Shown: in pieces, positions 22,278 to 29,845 of the stretch
How the letters are laid out: every line of letters starts with the position of its first letter
Numbering within the stretch: position 1 is the stretch's first letter
NCBI GenBank assembly: GCA_022800525.1
Contig: JAAWQM010000026.1
Location: 1-39,831, forward strand
Direction: 5' to 3'
Length of the DNA: 39,831 nt
Origin: Oscillospiraceae bacterium
GTDB taxonomy: Bacteria > Bacillota > Clostridia > Oscillospirales > Oscillospiraceae
Translations under genes and position numbers: made by a program
The notes under the pieces: generated by a model
What the model was told of the DNA's origin: nothing
Databases searched by the model: none
Seen by the model: the letters and a program-made list of their open reading frames with translations, nothing else

Positions 22278-23003
22278 ATGATACTGGTAGAATATTTGAA
22301 CAGTCAGTTCTCGCTTGCGCAGAATCTCGATTTCTTCATTCGCATCCTGACGGCCTCGCTGTGCGGCGCCTGCATCGGCTTTGAGCGCAGCAAGCGCTAC
22401 AAGGAAGCCGGCATCCGCACCCATATTATTGTGTGCTGCGCCGCGTCGCTGATGGTGATTGTATCCAAGTACGGCTTTGCGGACCTGACTGATGCGGCAG
22501 GAGCCGCCTACAACGGCACCCGCGGCGCAGACGCCGCCCGGATTGCCGCCCAGGTGGTCAGCGGCATCAGCTTCCTGGGCGCGGGTGTCATCTTCAAGCA
22601 CGGCAGCTCCGTCCGCGGCCTGACCACGGCTGCGGGCCTGTGGGCCACTGCGGGCATCGGTCTGGCAATCGGCGCGGGCATGTATACCGTCGGCATCTTC
22701 ACCACCATTGCCATCGCCCTCTTCCAGATCATGATGCACAAGATCGTGGTGGGCGCGGACTCCATGGCCACCACCCACCTGCGCTTCACCGTCAAGAACA
22801 GCGAGGCGCTCCAGCGGGCTATGGGCAGATACGCTGCGGAACACCGGCAGCAGATCCTGGAGTGCAGCGTCAGGCACTATGACGACGGATTTGTGAGCTA
22901 TGACGCCATTATCCGGTCCGCCCGGGAGGTCACTGTGCGGGAACTGGAGCTGTTCCTGTGCGAATACGGCGACATCCGGGATGTCAGCCTCAATATCCTG
23001 TAA
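22278..23003 (+). CDS. MgtC/SapB family membrane protein
   Basis: The 241-residue protein has the MgtC N-terminal domain: LTASLCGACIGFERSKRYKEAGIRTHIIVCCAASLMVIVSKYG, then QVVSGISFLGAGVIFKHGSSVRGLTTAAGLWATAGIGLAIGAG, about five membrane spans. A C-terminal soluble domain of about 85 residues resembles an ACT-like fold. MgtC proteins support growth in low magnesium or acid in pathogens; in gut commensals the role is unclear. ATG 22278 follows GGAGGGC. It has its own strong promoter. No magnesium riboswitch is visible. Confidence 0.9.
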   Translation: MILVEYLNSQFSLAQNLDFFIRILTASLCGACIGFERSKRYKEAGIRTHIIVCCAASLMVIVSKYGFADLTDAAGAAYNGTRGADAARIAAQVVSGISFLGAGVIFKHGSSVRGLTTAAGLWATAGIGLAIGAGMYTVGIFTTIAIALFQIMMHKIVVGADSMATTHLRFTVKNSEALQRAMGRYAAEHRQQILECSVRHYDDGFVSYDAIIRSAREVTVRELELFLCEYGDIRDVSLNIL

Positions 23004-23028
23004 CGCGGTCTCAGAAAAAGAATGATGG

Positions 23029-23057
23029 TTGACCTTTTCCCGGACCGCTGGTACAAT
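23029..23057 (+). promoter_or_regulatory. Promoter of the ridA-like gene
   Basis: TTGACC-N17-TACAAT, 33 nt before ATG 23090. Confidence 0.8.
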
Positions 23058-23089
23058 AAAGACACCATTATTTCACAGGAGGATCTTTC

Positions 23090-23467
23090 ATGAAACAGAT
23101 TATTGCCACCAGCGCCGCTCCGGCGGCCATCGGTCCCTACTCCCAGGGCGTTGACGGCGGCAGCGTCGTCATCACCTCCGGCCAGCTGCCCATCGATCCC
23201 GCCACTGGCGCGTTCGCCGCCAGCGATATCGCCGGACAGACCCGGCAGTCCCTGAAGAACGTTCAGGCTGTTCTGGCCCAGGCCGGACTGGGGATGGAGA
23301 ACATCATCAAAACCACTGTGTTCCTCAAGGACATGAATGACTTCGCCGCGATGAACGAGGTCTATGCCGCATTCTTCCCCAGCCAGCCCCCTGCGCGCAG
23401 CGCGGTGGAGGTGGCACGCCTGCCCAAGGACGCGCTGGTGGAGATTGAGGCCATCGCCGTCCGCTGA
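23090..23467 (+). CDS. RidA family enamine/imine deaminase
   Basis: This 125-residue protein matches RidA (YjgF/YER057c) over its complete length: AAIGPYSQGV, VITSGQLPIDP, QSLKNVQAVLAQAGL, KTTVFLKDMNDFAAMNEVYAAFF, and PARSAVEVARLPKDALVEIEAIA, with the active-site Arg in PPARSAV. RidA hydrolyses reactive 2-aminoacrylate formed by PLP enzymes. AGGAGG precedes ATG 23090, and a strong terminator follows, so it is a single-gene unit. Confidence 0.95.
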   Translation: MKQIIATSAAPAAIGPYSQGVDGGSVVITSGQLPIDPATGAFAASDIAGQTRQSLKNVQAVLAQAGLGMENIIKTTVFLKDMNDFAAMNEVYAAFFPSQPPARSAVEVARLPKDALVEIEAIAVR

Positions 23468-23488
23468 GCGCCTTTCGGACAGACAAAA

Positions 23489-23522
23489 ACGCGGTCCCGC
23501 ATGGGACCGCGTCCTCTTTTTT
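23489..23522 (+). terminator. Intrinsic terminator after the ridA-like gene
   Basis: ACGCGGTCCC and GGGACCGCGT form a 10-bp stem with a GCAT loop, followed by CCTCTTTTTT. Confidence 0.92.
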
Positions 23523-23650
23523 CTGCCTCCGCGCCCGAAAGCGTTCCCAGCCATGTCACTGTCTCCGGATACTGCCATGATAACAAATATAGCAGCGGCT
23601 TTGCTATCGGCCGCTCCGCCCATATGATCATCATCCTTCCTCCGGTAAGA

Positions 23651-23692
23651 AGCTGTATTCATAGACGGCATTCAACGCCTGTGAATACAGCT
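23651..23692 (-). terminator. Hairpin after the glutaminase gene
   Basis: AGCTGTATTCATAG and CTGTGAATACAGCT pair over 14 positions with one mismatch around a 14-nt loop, 13 nt after the stop. The T-run on the minus strand is weak (CTTCTT), so this may be a stability element. Confidence 0.5.
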
Positions 23693-23705
23693 CCAACATC
23701 CTAGT

Positions 23706-24620
23706 TCAGAAAATACTCAGATACAGCTCCCGGCTCAGCCGTTCCAGCAGCCGGATGCCCGCCAGGCTGTTGCCCTTGTGGTCCAGGGCGGGGGAATAGA
23801 TGCCGATGCCCATGCGGGTGGGCACCACAGCCATGATGCCGCCGGACACGCCGCTCTTGGCGGGCACCCCCACCCGGATAGCGAACTCTCCGGAGCCGTC
23901 ATACATGCCGCAGGTCGTCAGAATCGCGTTGACATACCGGGTCAGAGCGATGGGAAAGACCGGCTCGTTGGTCAGCGGCAGCCGCCCCCGGTTGGACAGC
24001 ACCGCTCCGATATGGGCCAGCGAACGGCAGTCCACCTGGATGGAGCAGGCCCGGAAATAGCAGTCCAGCACCTCCTCCACATCGCCCTCCAGCAGGCCGG
24101 AGGACTTGAGCAGATAAGCCAGCGCGCGGTTTTTGCTGCCGTGCTCCTTCTCCGAACGGTAGACCGCCTCGTCTACGCACAGCTCCTCCCCGGCAAGCTG
24201 ACTGGTCAGCGCCAGCAGGCGCTGGAACCGCTCCTCATAGCTGCTTCCCTTGATAAGGGTACACATGACGATAGCGCCCATGTTGACCATAGGGTTGATG
24301 TGACCGCTGTCCAGAGCCTGTTCCCCGGCATTGATAGCATCGAAGGGCTTGCCGGTGGCCTCCACGCCCACCCGGTTCTGCACTGCCTCCATACCGTTGT
24401 CCAGCAGGGCCTGGAGCAACAGGATCGGCTTGACCACGCTTTGCAGGGTGAATTTCTGCCGGCAGTCTCCGGCCCAGCTGTGCCTGCCCTCGCTGGCGAT
24501 GACGTAGACGCCCAGCGTGTCCGGGTCGCTCTTCGCCAGCTCCGGGATGTAATCGGCCACCCGGCCCTGTTCCGTATAGACACGGCACTCCGCCAGCAGC
24601 CGCTCCAGTAATTCTTCCAT
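23706..24620 (-). CDS. glsA: Glutaminase A
   Basis: The 304-residue protein is a beta-lactamase-fold glutaminase that hydrolyses glutamine to glutamate and ammonia. The catalytic Ser61-x-x-Lys64 lies in FTLQSVVKPILLLQAL. GKPFDAINAGEQALDSGHINPMVNMGAI, NRALAYLLKSSG, CSIQVDCRSLAHIGAVLSNRG, YDGSGEFAIRVGVPAKSGVSGGIMAVVP and the end IGIYSPALDHKGNS are family landmarks, and the length is typical. GGAAGG precedes ATG 24620. It is a single-gene unit with a consensus-like promoter. Confidence 0.95.
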   Translation of the reverse strand: MEELLERLLAECRVYTEQGRVADYIPELAKSDPDTLGVYVIASEGRHSWAGDCRQKFTLQSVVKPILLLQALLDNGMEAVQNRVGVEATGKPFDAINAGEQALDSGHINPMVNMGAIVMCTLIKGSSYEERFQRLLALTSQLAGEELCVDEAVYRSEKEHGSKNRALAYLLKSSGLLEGDVEEVLDCYFRACSIQVDCRSLAHIGAVLSNRGRLPLTNEPVFPIALTRYVNAILTTCGMYDGSGEFAIRVGVPAKSGVSGGIMAVVPTRMGIGIYSPALDHKGNSLAGIRLLERLSRELYLSIF

Positions 24621-24668
24621 ATTGTTCCTTCCTCTTTTCAGAAATCGCCCGTGCGAACGGACAAGCTA

Positions 24669-24697
24669 AAGATACCAGAGGCGGCGGGGCTTGTCAA
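24669..24697 (-). promoter_or_regulatory. Promoter of glsA
   Basis: TTGACA-N17-TATCTT on the minus strand, 49 nt before ATG 24620. Confidence 0.8.
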
Positions 24698-24794
24698 GGA
24701 CGGGAGAAGAATATCCGCGGGAATCAATTTTGCAGGGGCGGAGGGTTCGTCTGATCCCCCTATGTTGCGCTCCGGCGCTTCTACAGGCGAAGGC

Positions 24795-24826
24795 AAATGG
24801 GGGACGGCTTCAAGCCGTCCCCCATT
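24795..24826 (-). terminator. Terminator after the glycosyltransferase gene
   Basis: ATGGGGGACGGCTT and AAGCCGTCCCCCAT pair almost end to end on either strand, 3 nt after the stop. Short A/T runs flank it. Confidence 0.7.
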
Positions 24827-24828
24827 TC

Positions 24829-25995
24829 TTACCGCTCCCCGGCGGCCAGTGGCATCCACTGCCGCTGGACCTCCTGATAGAGCTTTTCCGCCGCCGCGCC
24901 AAAGGCCTCCGCAGAGAACCGCTCCGACGACGCCAGCGCCGCCCGGCTCATTTCCTTCCGCCGCTCCACGTCGCCGCAGAAGGCGGAAAGCGCTTCGGTA
25001 AACCCGGCGGCATCCTCATACTGCCAGCCGTTCACGCCGTTGACAATCACACCGTCCACGCAGGGGTCCTTCCGGCATAGCACCGGCACCCCCGCCGCCA
25101 GAGCCTCGAAGTAGGTCAGGCCCTGGGTCTCGCTGGTGGAGGCGGTGATGAACAGGTCCCCCAGCCGGTAGTAGTCCGGCGCCTCGCTGTGGGGCACCAT
25201 GCCGGTATAGATCACCGGCACGCCTCTCTCCCGGGCGTGGTCCAGAACCTCCTCCCGGTCCGGGCCGTCGCCCACCAGTAGCAGGACGGCGTCCCGGCGT
25301 CCCGCCGCGGCAAGCTGGTCGATGAGCTGCTCCAGGTTCTTCTCCTTCGCCATGCGGCCCAGGTACAGCAGAACGGTCTTGTCCTCCGGGATGGCCCATT
25401 TGCGGCGCAGGGCCTCCATGCGGCCCGGGGCGGGCTCCTTCCGGTAGGCGGCCAGGTCCACGCCGGTGGGGATTACCTCCACCCGGCAGCTGACGTTGTA
25501 GTTATGCAGCAGGTCCGCAACCTTCTGCGTGGGGGCCACCACGCAGGCCGTCCGCCCGCAGATCCACCGGGAGAAAACGGAGACCACATACTTCCCCACC
25601 CTTGCGCTGGGGGAGAAATAGTGGGTATAATCCTCATAAACCGTGTGGTAGGTGTGGACGATGGGCGCGTCCAGATGGTTGGACAGGGCGTAGGCCACCC
25701 GGAATGTGGAAAACTCGCATTGGGAGTGGATTACGTCAGGCCGCCAGTTGAGCAGCTCACGGAGCAGGCTCCGGGTGCGGTTGACCCGCAGGCGGGCGCC
25801 CGGATAGATGCGGTTCGCGCTGACGGAACCCATGTAATAGACATTGCCGTCTTTATAAGAGTGCATGGTGTTGGACAGAGTGACCACCCGGACCTCATGG
25901 CCCCGGGCCTCCAGCTCGCGCTTGAGCAGCAGCACGGAGGTCACCACGCCGTTGATGACTGGAGCATACCAGTCCGTTGTTATCAGAACCTTCAT
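24829..25995 (-). CDS. Family 4 glycosyltransferase, diacylglycerol glucosyltransferase-like
   Basis: The 388-residue protein has the GT-B fold of family GT4: TTDWYAPVINGVVTSVLLLKREL at the start, HSQCEFSTFRVAY, TYHTVYEDYTHYF, VIPTGVDL, LLYLGRMAKEKNLEQLI, LLVGDGPDREEV, YTGMVPHSEAPDYY, and the E-x7-E donor motif in SETQGLTYFEALAAGVPVL. The TYHTVYEDYTHYF segment is typical of 1,2-diacylglycerol 3-glucosyltransferases, which make glycolipid anchors for lipoteichoic acid. That function is inferred. AAGGAG precedes ATG 25995, and a promoter with perfect -10 lies 67 nt upstream. Confidence 0.88.
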   Translation of the reverse strand: MKVLITTDWYAPVINGVVTSVLLLKRELEARGHEVRVVTLSNTMHSYKDGNVYYMGSVSANRIYPGARLRVNRTRSLLRELLNWRPDVIHSQCEFSTFRVAYALSNHLDAPIVHTYHTVYEDYTHYFSPSARVGKYVVSVFSRWICGRTACVVAPTQKVADLLHNYNVSCRVEVIPTGVDLAAYRKEPAPGRMEALRRKWAIPEDKTVLLYLGRMAKEKNLEQLIDQLAAAGRRDAVLLLVGDGPDREEVLDHARERGVPVIYTGMVPHSEAPDYYRLGDLFITASTSETQGLTYFEALAAGVPVLCRKDPCVDGVIVNGVNGWQYEDAAGFTEALSAFCGDVERRKEMSRAALASSERFSAEAFGAAAEKLYQEVQRQWMPLAAGER

Positions 25996-26061
25996 ATGAC
26001 TCCTTCCGAAACTTCCTTTTTTTTCGGTAGGGACAGGGTCTCTCGCCCCTCCGGCCCGTTT

Positions 26062-26090
26062 ATTATAGCAAATCCCGCCCGCCGGGGCAA
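26062..26090 (-). promoter_or_regulatory. Promoter of the glycosyltransferase gene
   Basis: TTGCCC-N17-TATAAT on the minus strand. Confidence 0.75.
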
Positions 26091-26245
26091 GAGGTATTTC
26101 AAGACTTAAAAGAATCCTAAATATTTCGGCGGGCGAAGTAAAACGGAACGTCCCCCTGCGTCCGCCCCTGTCCGAAAATTTTCTCCACGGGCCTGTGACA
26201 TTATCCGCCTCCGCTTTGAGTTATAGGTGAAAGGAGGTCATGCCG

Positions 26246-26749
26246 ATGAACGACCAGCCGCAGCGCGCGGGCGGCGCAATCGATGACATCATAGACCGCT
26301 ATCAGAACATGGTATATGGGCTGGCCCTGGCAAGGACCGGCTCGGCATCCGACGCTGACGACGTATTCCAGGAGGTCTTTCTGGCCTATCACCAGTCCGG
26401 AAAGACCTTCCGGGATGAGGAGCACCGGAAGGCGTGGCTGCTGAAAACCACCGTGAACCTCAGCCGCCGGGTCACCGCCTCCACGTGGCGGAAAAAGACC
26501 GCCCCGCTGTCTGAGCGGGAGGATGTCCCGGTCCTTTTCCAGGAGCCCGGGGAAAATCTTGTGTGGGAGGCCGTCCAGTCACTGGAGGACGCCTACCGCC
26601 TGCCCATATACCTCCACTACTTCCAGGAGCTTTCCACCCAGGAGATCGGGAAAGCCCTGTCCCTCCGGCCCGGCACGGTGCGGATGCGCCTGAGCCGGGG
26701 GCGGGAGAAGCTCCGGGAACTGCTGAAAGGAGAGTTTTTTGATGAATAA
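26246..26749 (+). CDS. ECF-type RNA polymerase sigma factor
   Basis: The 167-residue protein has sigma region 2 (YQNMVYGLALARTGSASDADDVFQEVFLAYHQS and RKAWLLKTTVNLSRR) and region 4 (PIYLHYFQELSTQEIGKALSLRPGTVRMRLSRGREKLRELL). I chose ATG 26246, because AAAGGAGG lies 8 nt upstream; the ATG at 26240 is only 2 nt from it. The next gene overlaps the stop and encodes a membrane-anchored protein, the usual layout of sigma and anti-sigma. Confidence 0.93.
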   Translation: MNDQPQRAGGAIDDIIDRYQNMVYGLALARTGSASDADDVFQEVFLAYHQSGKTFRDEEHRKAWLLKTTVNLSRRVTASTWRKKTAPLSEREDVPVLFQEPGENLVWEAVQSLEDAYRLPIYLHYFQELSTQEIGKALSLRPGTVRMRLSRGREKLRELLKGEFFDE

Positions 26750-27932
26750 GGAACTGTTTCGCTCCATGCAGGAGCAGATGAGGCCCAGCGGGGAAGCGCG
26801 GAACGCGCTGGCGGAGAGGCTGGCCTCTGCAAAAAGAAGGACCATCCCCTGGAGCCGGTACGCGGCGGTGGCCGCCTGCGGGGCGCTGCTTGCGGCGGCG
26901 ATCCCGGCGGCGGGGATGGTGCGGGACAATATGAAGTGGCGGGTTATCGGGGACAGCTTCACAACGGATACTATCAGGGAGGTCACTCAGCCTCACAGCT
27001 ACGAGGTGATGGATGGGACGGCCTGCTGGCCGGAGGATGACATCACCACAGAATCCAGCGCCGACACAGGCGCAGGGGACCAGGACCAGGACATGACTCC
27101 CGGCGAGCTGACGGACAATATGCTGGAGGCCGGATTCTCCCAGGAGGACGTGGACGGCTATCTGGCTTCCGGCTGGCAGATGACCTGGGCCAAATGGTGG
27201 AAGTTCTATCATCTGGCCGAGATATCCGGGGAATGGAACCTTGAGGCTCTGCTGGACTTCTCCCGGACGGAGAGGCTGACGGTGAACACCGGGGAAGCGC
27301 CTGAGCTCCCCGGCGGGGCGCCCGCAGGCGTCTGCCCGGACCAGGGGGAGGCCGTCATGGCCTACCAGAACCTGATGGCGCGGTTTGAGGCGGACTACGG
27401 TCCGGGCGTCTATCCCGAGTGGTACGGCGGGGCATATATTGACGGGCAAACGCTGATTGTCAACATCGTCACATATCTGGACCCGGGAAACGAGGGAGAC
27501 AAGACGCTGTATTTCCAGATTCAGGAGTGGGCGGGCAGCGACCGTGTGGGCTTCGGCGGCAGCGATGTGTCCCTGAACCAGCTCAAGGAGCTTCAGGACA
27601 AGGTTATGGCGGCTATGGAGGAGCTGGGCCTTGCGGCGGGCTGTGGGATTGATGAGGAAGCGGGCCGGGTGGTGCTGACGCTGCCGGAGGTTACGGAGGA
27701 GGCTCTGTGGAAGCTGGCGTGGCTGGACCCGGCGGACACCGCCATCCAGGTCATCACGGCGCGGATGACTGTGACGGATACTCCGGCGGAGGAACCTGGG
27801 CAGATTGCTCCCAGCGTGTCGAACATCATTCAGCCCGGCGGGGTCAGCGACGACCCCAGCATGCCGGTAAGCAATACGGACGGCATGATTGTGGACGGGG
27901 ATGGCGTCATTGCCTACGAGCCGCAGGGGTGA
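26742..27932 (+). CDS. Membrane-anchored protein paired with the ECF sigma factor (putative anti-sigma factor)
   Basis: The 396-residue protein overlaps the sigma gene by 8 nt and has AAAGGAGAG upstream of ATG 26742. Residues 1-37 are cytoplasmic (MNKELFRSMQEQMRPSGEARNAL), residues 38-60 form one membrane span (RYAAVAACGALLAAAIPAAGM), and about 330 residues lie outside. The outer part is acidic, has a helical stretch (GELTDNMLEAGFSQEDVDGYLASGWQMTWAKWWKFYHLAEI) and a mixed alpha/beta region, and ends in a flexible tail. No zinc-binding anti-sigma motif (HxxxCxxC) is seen. The sensor signal is unknown. The role is inferred from gene order and topology. Confidence 0.7.
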   Translation: MNKELFRSMQEQMRPSGEARNALAERLASAKRRTIPWSRYAAVAACGALLAAAIPAAGMVRDNMKWRVIGDSFTTDTIREVTQPHSYEVMDGTACWPEDDITTESSADTGAGDQDQDMTPGELTDNMLEAGFSQEDVDGYLASGWQMTWAKWWKFYHLAEISGEWNLEALLDFSRTERLTVNTGEAPELPGGAPAGVCPDQGEAVMAYQNLMARFEADYGPGVYPEWYGGAYIDGQTLIVNIVTYLDPGNEGDKTLYFQIQEWAGSDRVGFGGSDVSLNQLKELQDKVMAAMEELGLAAGCGIDEEAGRVVLTLPEVTEEALWKLAWLDPADTAIQVITARMTVTDTPAEEPGQIAPSVSNIIQPGGVSDDPSMPVSNTDGMIVDGDGVIAYEPQG

Positions 27933-27937
27933 TACAA

Positions 27938-27967
27938 GAACGGTGCATGGTATTCCATGCACCGTTC
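27938..27967. terminator. Bidirectional terminator between convergent genes
   Basis: GAACGGTGCATGG and CCATGCACCGTTC form a perfect 13-bp stem with a TATT loop, directly between the putative anti-sigma gene and the ParB-like gene. No T-run follows on either strand. Confidence 0.65.
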
Positions 27968-27972
27968 CTGCA

Positions 27973-28794
27973 TCAGGTTGATTTTGCCGCCTGGGCCTTT
28001 GGAATCTGGATGGTGAGGGTGATGGCCTCGTCGCTCTCCTGGCGTTCGCAGCGGGCGTCCACGCCTGCGCGGCGGATGGTCTCCATGCCGCGGTCCACGC
28101 TGTTGAGGAACAGCCGCACGTCCTTGATGATATACAGCCGCTTCTGGGCCCTTGCGTCCCGCTGCCGCTTTTGCAGCAGGGATTCGATGTACTCCTCTGC
28201 GGCCGCTACGTTCAGGCTCTTCTCCCCGATGTGCCGCAGCGCCGCCAGCTGGGCGTCCTCACCCTCCAGGCGCAGCAGCGCCCGGGCATGGCGCTCCGTC
28301 AGGCCGTACCTGCGGAGCTGGTCCCCGCAGGCGGGGCTGAGCCGCAGCAGCCGCAGCTTGTTGGCCACGGCGGGCTGGGAGCGTCCCAGGCGGCGGGCGG
28401 CCTCCTCCTGGCTCATGCCGAAGGTGGTGATGAGCTTGGAGATAGCGGCGGCCTCCTCCAGGTAGTGGAGGTCGCTGCGCTGCAAATTCTCCACCAGGGC
28501 CAGCAGCGCGCTGTCCTGGGGCGAGGCCCGCACAAGGATGCAGGGCACATGGGTCAGCCCCGCCATGCCGGCGGCCCGCAGACGCCGTTCCCCCGCCACC
28601 AGCACATAGCCGTCAGGCGTCTTCTGGACGCTGAGGGGCTGGAGCACCCCGTGCTGCCGGATGGAGTCCGCCAGCTCCCGCAGGGGCTGCTCCGGGAAAT
28701 GGCGGCGGGGCTGCCGGGGATTGGGGCTGATGCGCTCGATGGGCAGCATATGGATGCGGTTGGACTGGTACAGATCGTTTTTCGGTGTCAGCAT
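27973..28794 (-). CDS. ParB/Noc-like DNA-binding protein
   Basis: The 273-residue protein has the ParB N-terminal domain: IHMLPIERISPNPRQPRR, LADSIRQHGVLQPLSVQK, and VAGERRLRAAGMAGL with the GERR motif (68-71) used for CTP binding. ALVENLQRSDLHYLEEA follows, then a helix-turn-helix in FGMSQEEAARRLGRSQPAVANKLRLLRL, and a C-terminal dimerisation region. No parA lies beside it. It could be the nucleoid-occlusion protein Noc or a second ParB; the sequence does not settle this. GGAGGGGG precedes ATG 28794. It stands 157 nt downstream of the glycerophosphodiesterase gene on the same strand. Confidence 0.85.
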   Translation of the reverse strand: MLTPKNDLYQSNRIHMLPIERISPNPRQPRRHFPEQPLRELADSIRQHGVLQPLSVQKTPDGYVLVAGERRLRAAGMAGLTHVPCILVRASPQDSALLALVENLQRSDLHYLEEAAAISKLITTFGMSQEEAARRLGRSQPAVANKLRLLRLSPACGDQLRRYGLTERHARALLRLEGEDAQLAALRHIGEKSLNVAAAEEYIESLLQKRQRDARAQKRLYIIKDVRLFLNSVDRGMETIRRAGVDARCERQESDEAITLTIQIPKAQAAKST

Positions 28795-28951
28795 AAAGGA
28801 CCCCCTCCGCAGGCTTTTCTCCATTCTACGGCTTGTCCGATGCAAATGGGAGAAAATCCTGTCGGAGGGGAATTTTTATTTTGGGGCGGCATCCAGCCCG
28901 TATACAGGGGCTTTTCCGCGCCGGGACCGGCGGGGCGCATTCCTCTGAATT

Positions 28952-29779
28952 TTATGGGACAAATTTCTCAAAGATTACCGGAACGTCCTCCGCCTCCAGC
29001 CGCTCCATGGCGCCCCGCTCCCGGACGGTCCAGGCCACCTCGTGGACGCCATAGAGCTTTTTCATGAGCCGCAGGCTGGCGTTGGCCCGGTCCTGCCAGT
29101 TGTAGGCGATGAAGTCCGGGCGGGTGAAGGCGGTGGTCAGCAGGTTGGTCAGTGCGAAGCGCACCGGCAGGGACAGGCCGTGAATTTCGCCGCCCTTCAA
29201 AAAATTTTCGCTCAGCTGTCCCCGGATAACCTCCGGGTATTTTTCCCGCAGCCGCAGCAGTGCGCCGGGGTGAAAGGACTCGACGCAGTATGTACCGCTC
29301 CAGCCCTTCAGCATTGCCATTGCGGTATCGGTGAGGGCGTTGGCGTTGCCCCGCTCCACCTTCAGCTCCACGACCAGGGGAGTTCTGTTTTCAAAGAGGG
29401 CCAGCACGTCCTCCAGCAGGGGGATGGTCTCTGTTGTTCCCTGGAGGGGATAACCGCTCAAGTCCGCCGCTGTCATATCTTCGATGAGGACCTTTTTGCC
29501 GCAGATGCGGGTGAGATCGCTGTCATGGACGACGGCCAGCCTGCCGTCCGCCATGAGATGGACGTCCAGCTCCGCGCCGAAGCCCTGCTCCACCGCCGCC
29601 CGGAAGGCGGCCATGGAGTTCTCGGGACGGCCCTGGCTCAGGTCGTGGAGACCCCGGTGGGCGTAACGGACGTTCCCAAGTTTTTCCCAGCCGGGCTGGC
29701 CCTGGCGGGGCTGGAGCAGCAGACACCATGCCCCCAGCCCGCCCAGGCAGCTCAGGGCGGCTTTTGTTATCGTGTTCAT
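28952..29779 (-). CDS. Glycerophosphodiester phosphodiesterase, membrane anchored
   Basis: The 275-residue protein has an N-terminal membrane span (KAALSCLGGLGAWCLLL) and a GDPD domain: AHRGLHD (His41, Arg42), PENSMAAFRAAVEQG (Glu53, Asn54), AELDVHLMADGRLAVVHD (Glu70, Asp72, His85) and LVVELKVE. It hydrolyses glycerophosphodiesters to glycerol-3-phosphate and alcohol, probably on the outer face or at the membrane. AAGGAGGAAC precedes ATG 29779. It lies 66 nt after the MFS gene and is likely co-transcribed. Confidence 0.9.
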   Translation of the reverse strand: MNTITKAALSCLGGLGAWCLLLQPRQGQPGWEKLGNVRYAHRGLHDLSQGRPENSMAAFRAAVEQGFGAELDVHLMADGRLAVVHDSDLTRICGKKVLIEDMTAADLSGYPLQGTTETIPLLEDVLALFENRTPLVVELKVERGNANALTDTAMAMLKGWSGTYCVESFHPGALLRLREKYPEVIRGQLSENFLKGGEIHGLSLPVRFALTNLLTTAFTRPDFIAYNWQDRANASLRLMKKLYGVHEVAWTVRERGAMERLEAEDVPVIFEKFVP

Positions 29780-29845
29780 CTGTGTTCCTCCTTATGAATA
29801 TGCGGGACCGGTCCGCAGGGGCGGATGATACCCGCCTCCGCAATG

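Noticed and set aside
24715-24745. Possible fourth copy of the CAGGGAAATC-ended repeat (GGGAATCAATTTTGCAG)
   Set aside because: Only the left end is similar, with changes, and no matching right end was found within 150 bp.
26145-26175. GGAAC followed by a GTCC, as an ECF-type autoregulatory promoter for the sigma gene
   Set aside because: The spacing between the two elements is about 19 bp and the second half is only a partial match, so I do not call it.
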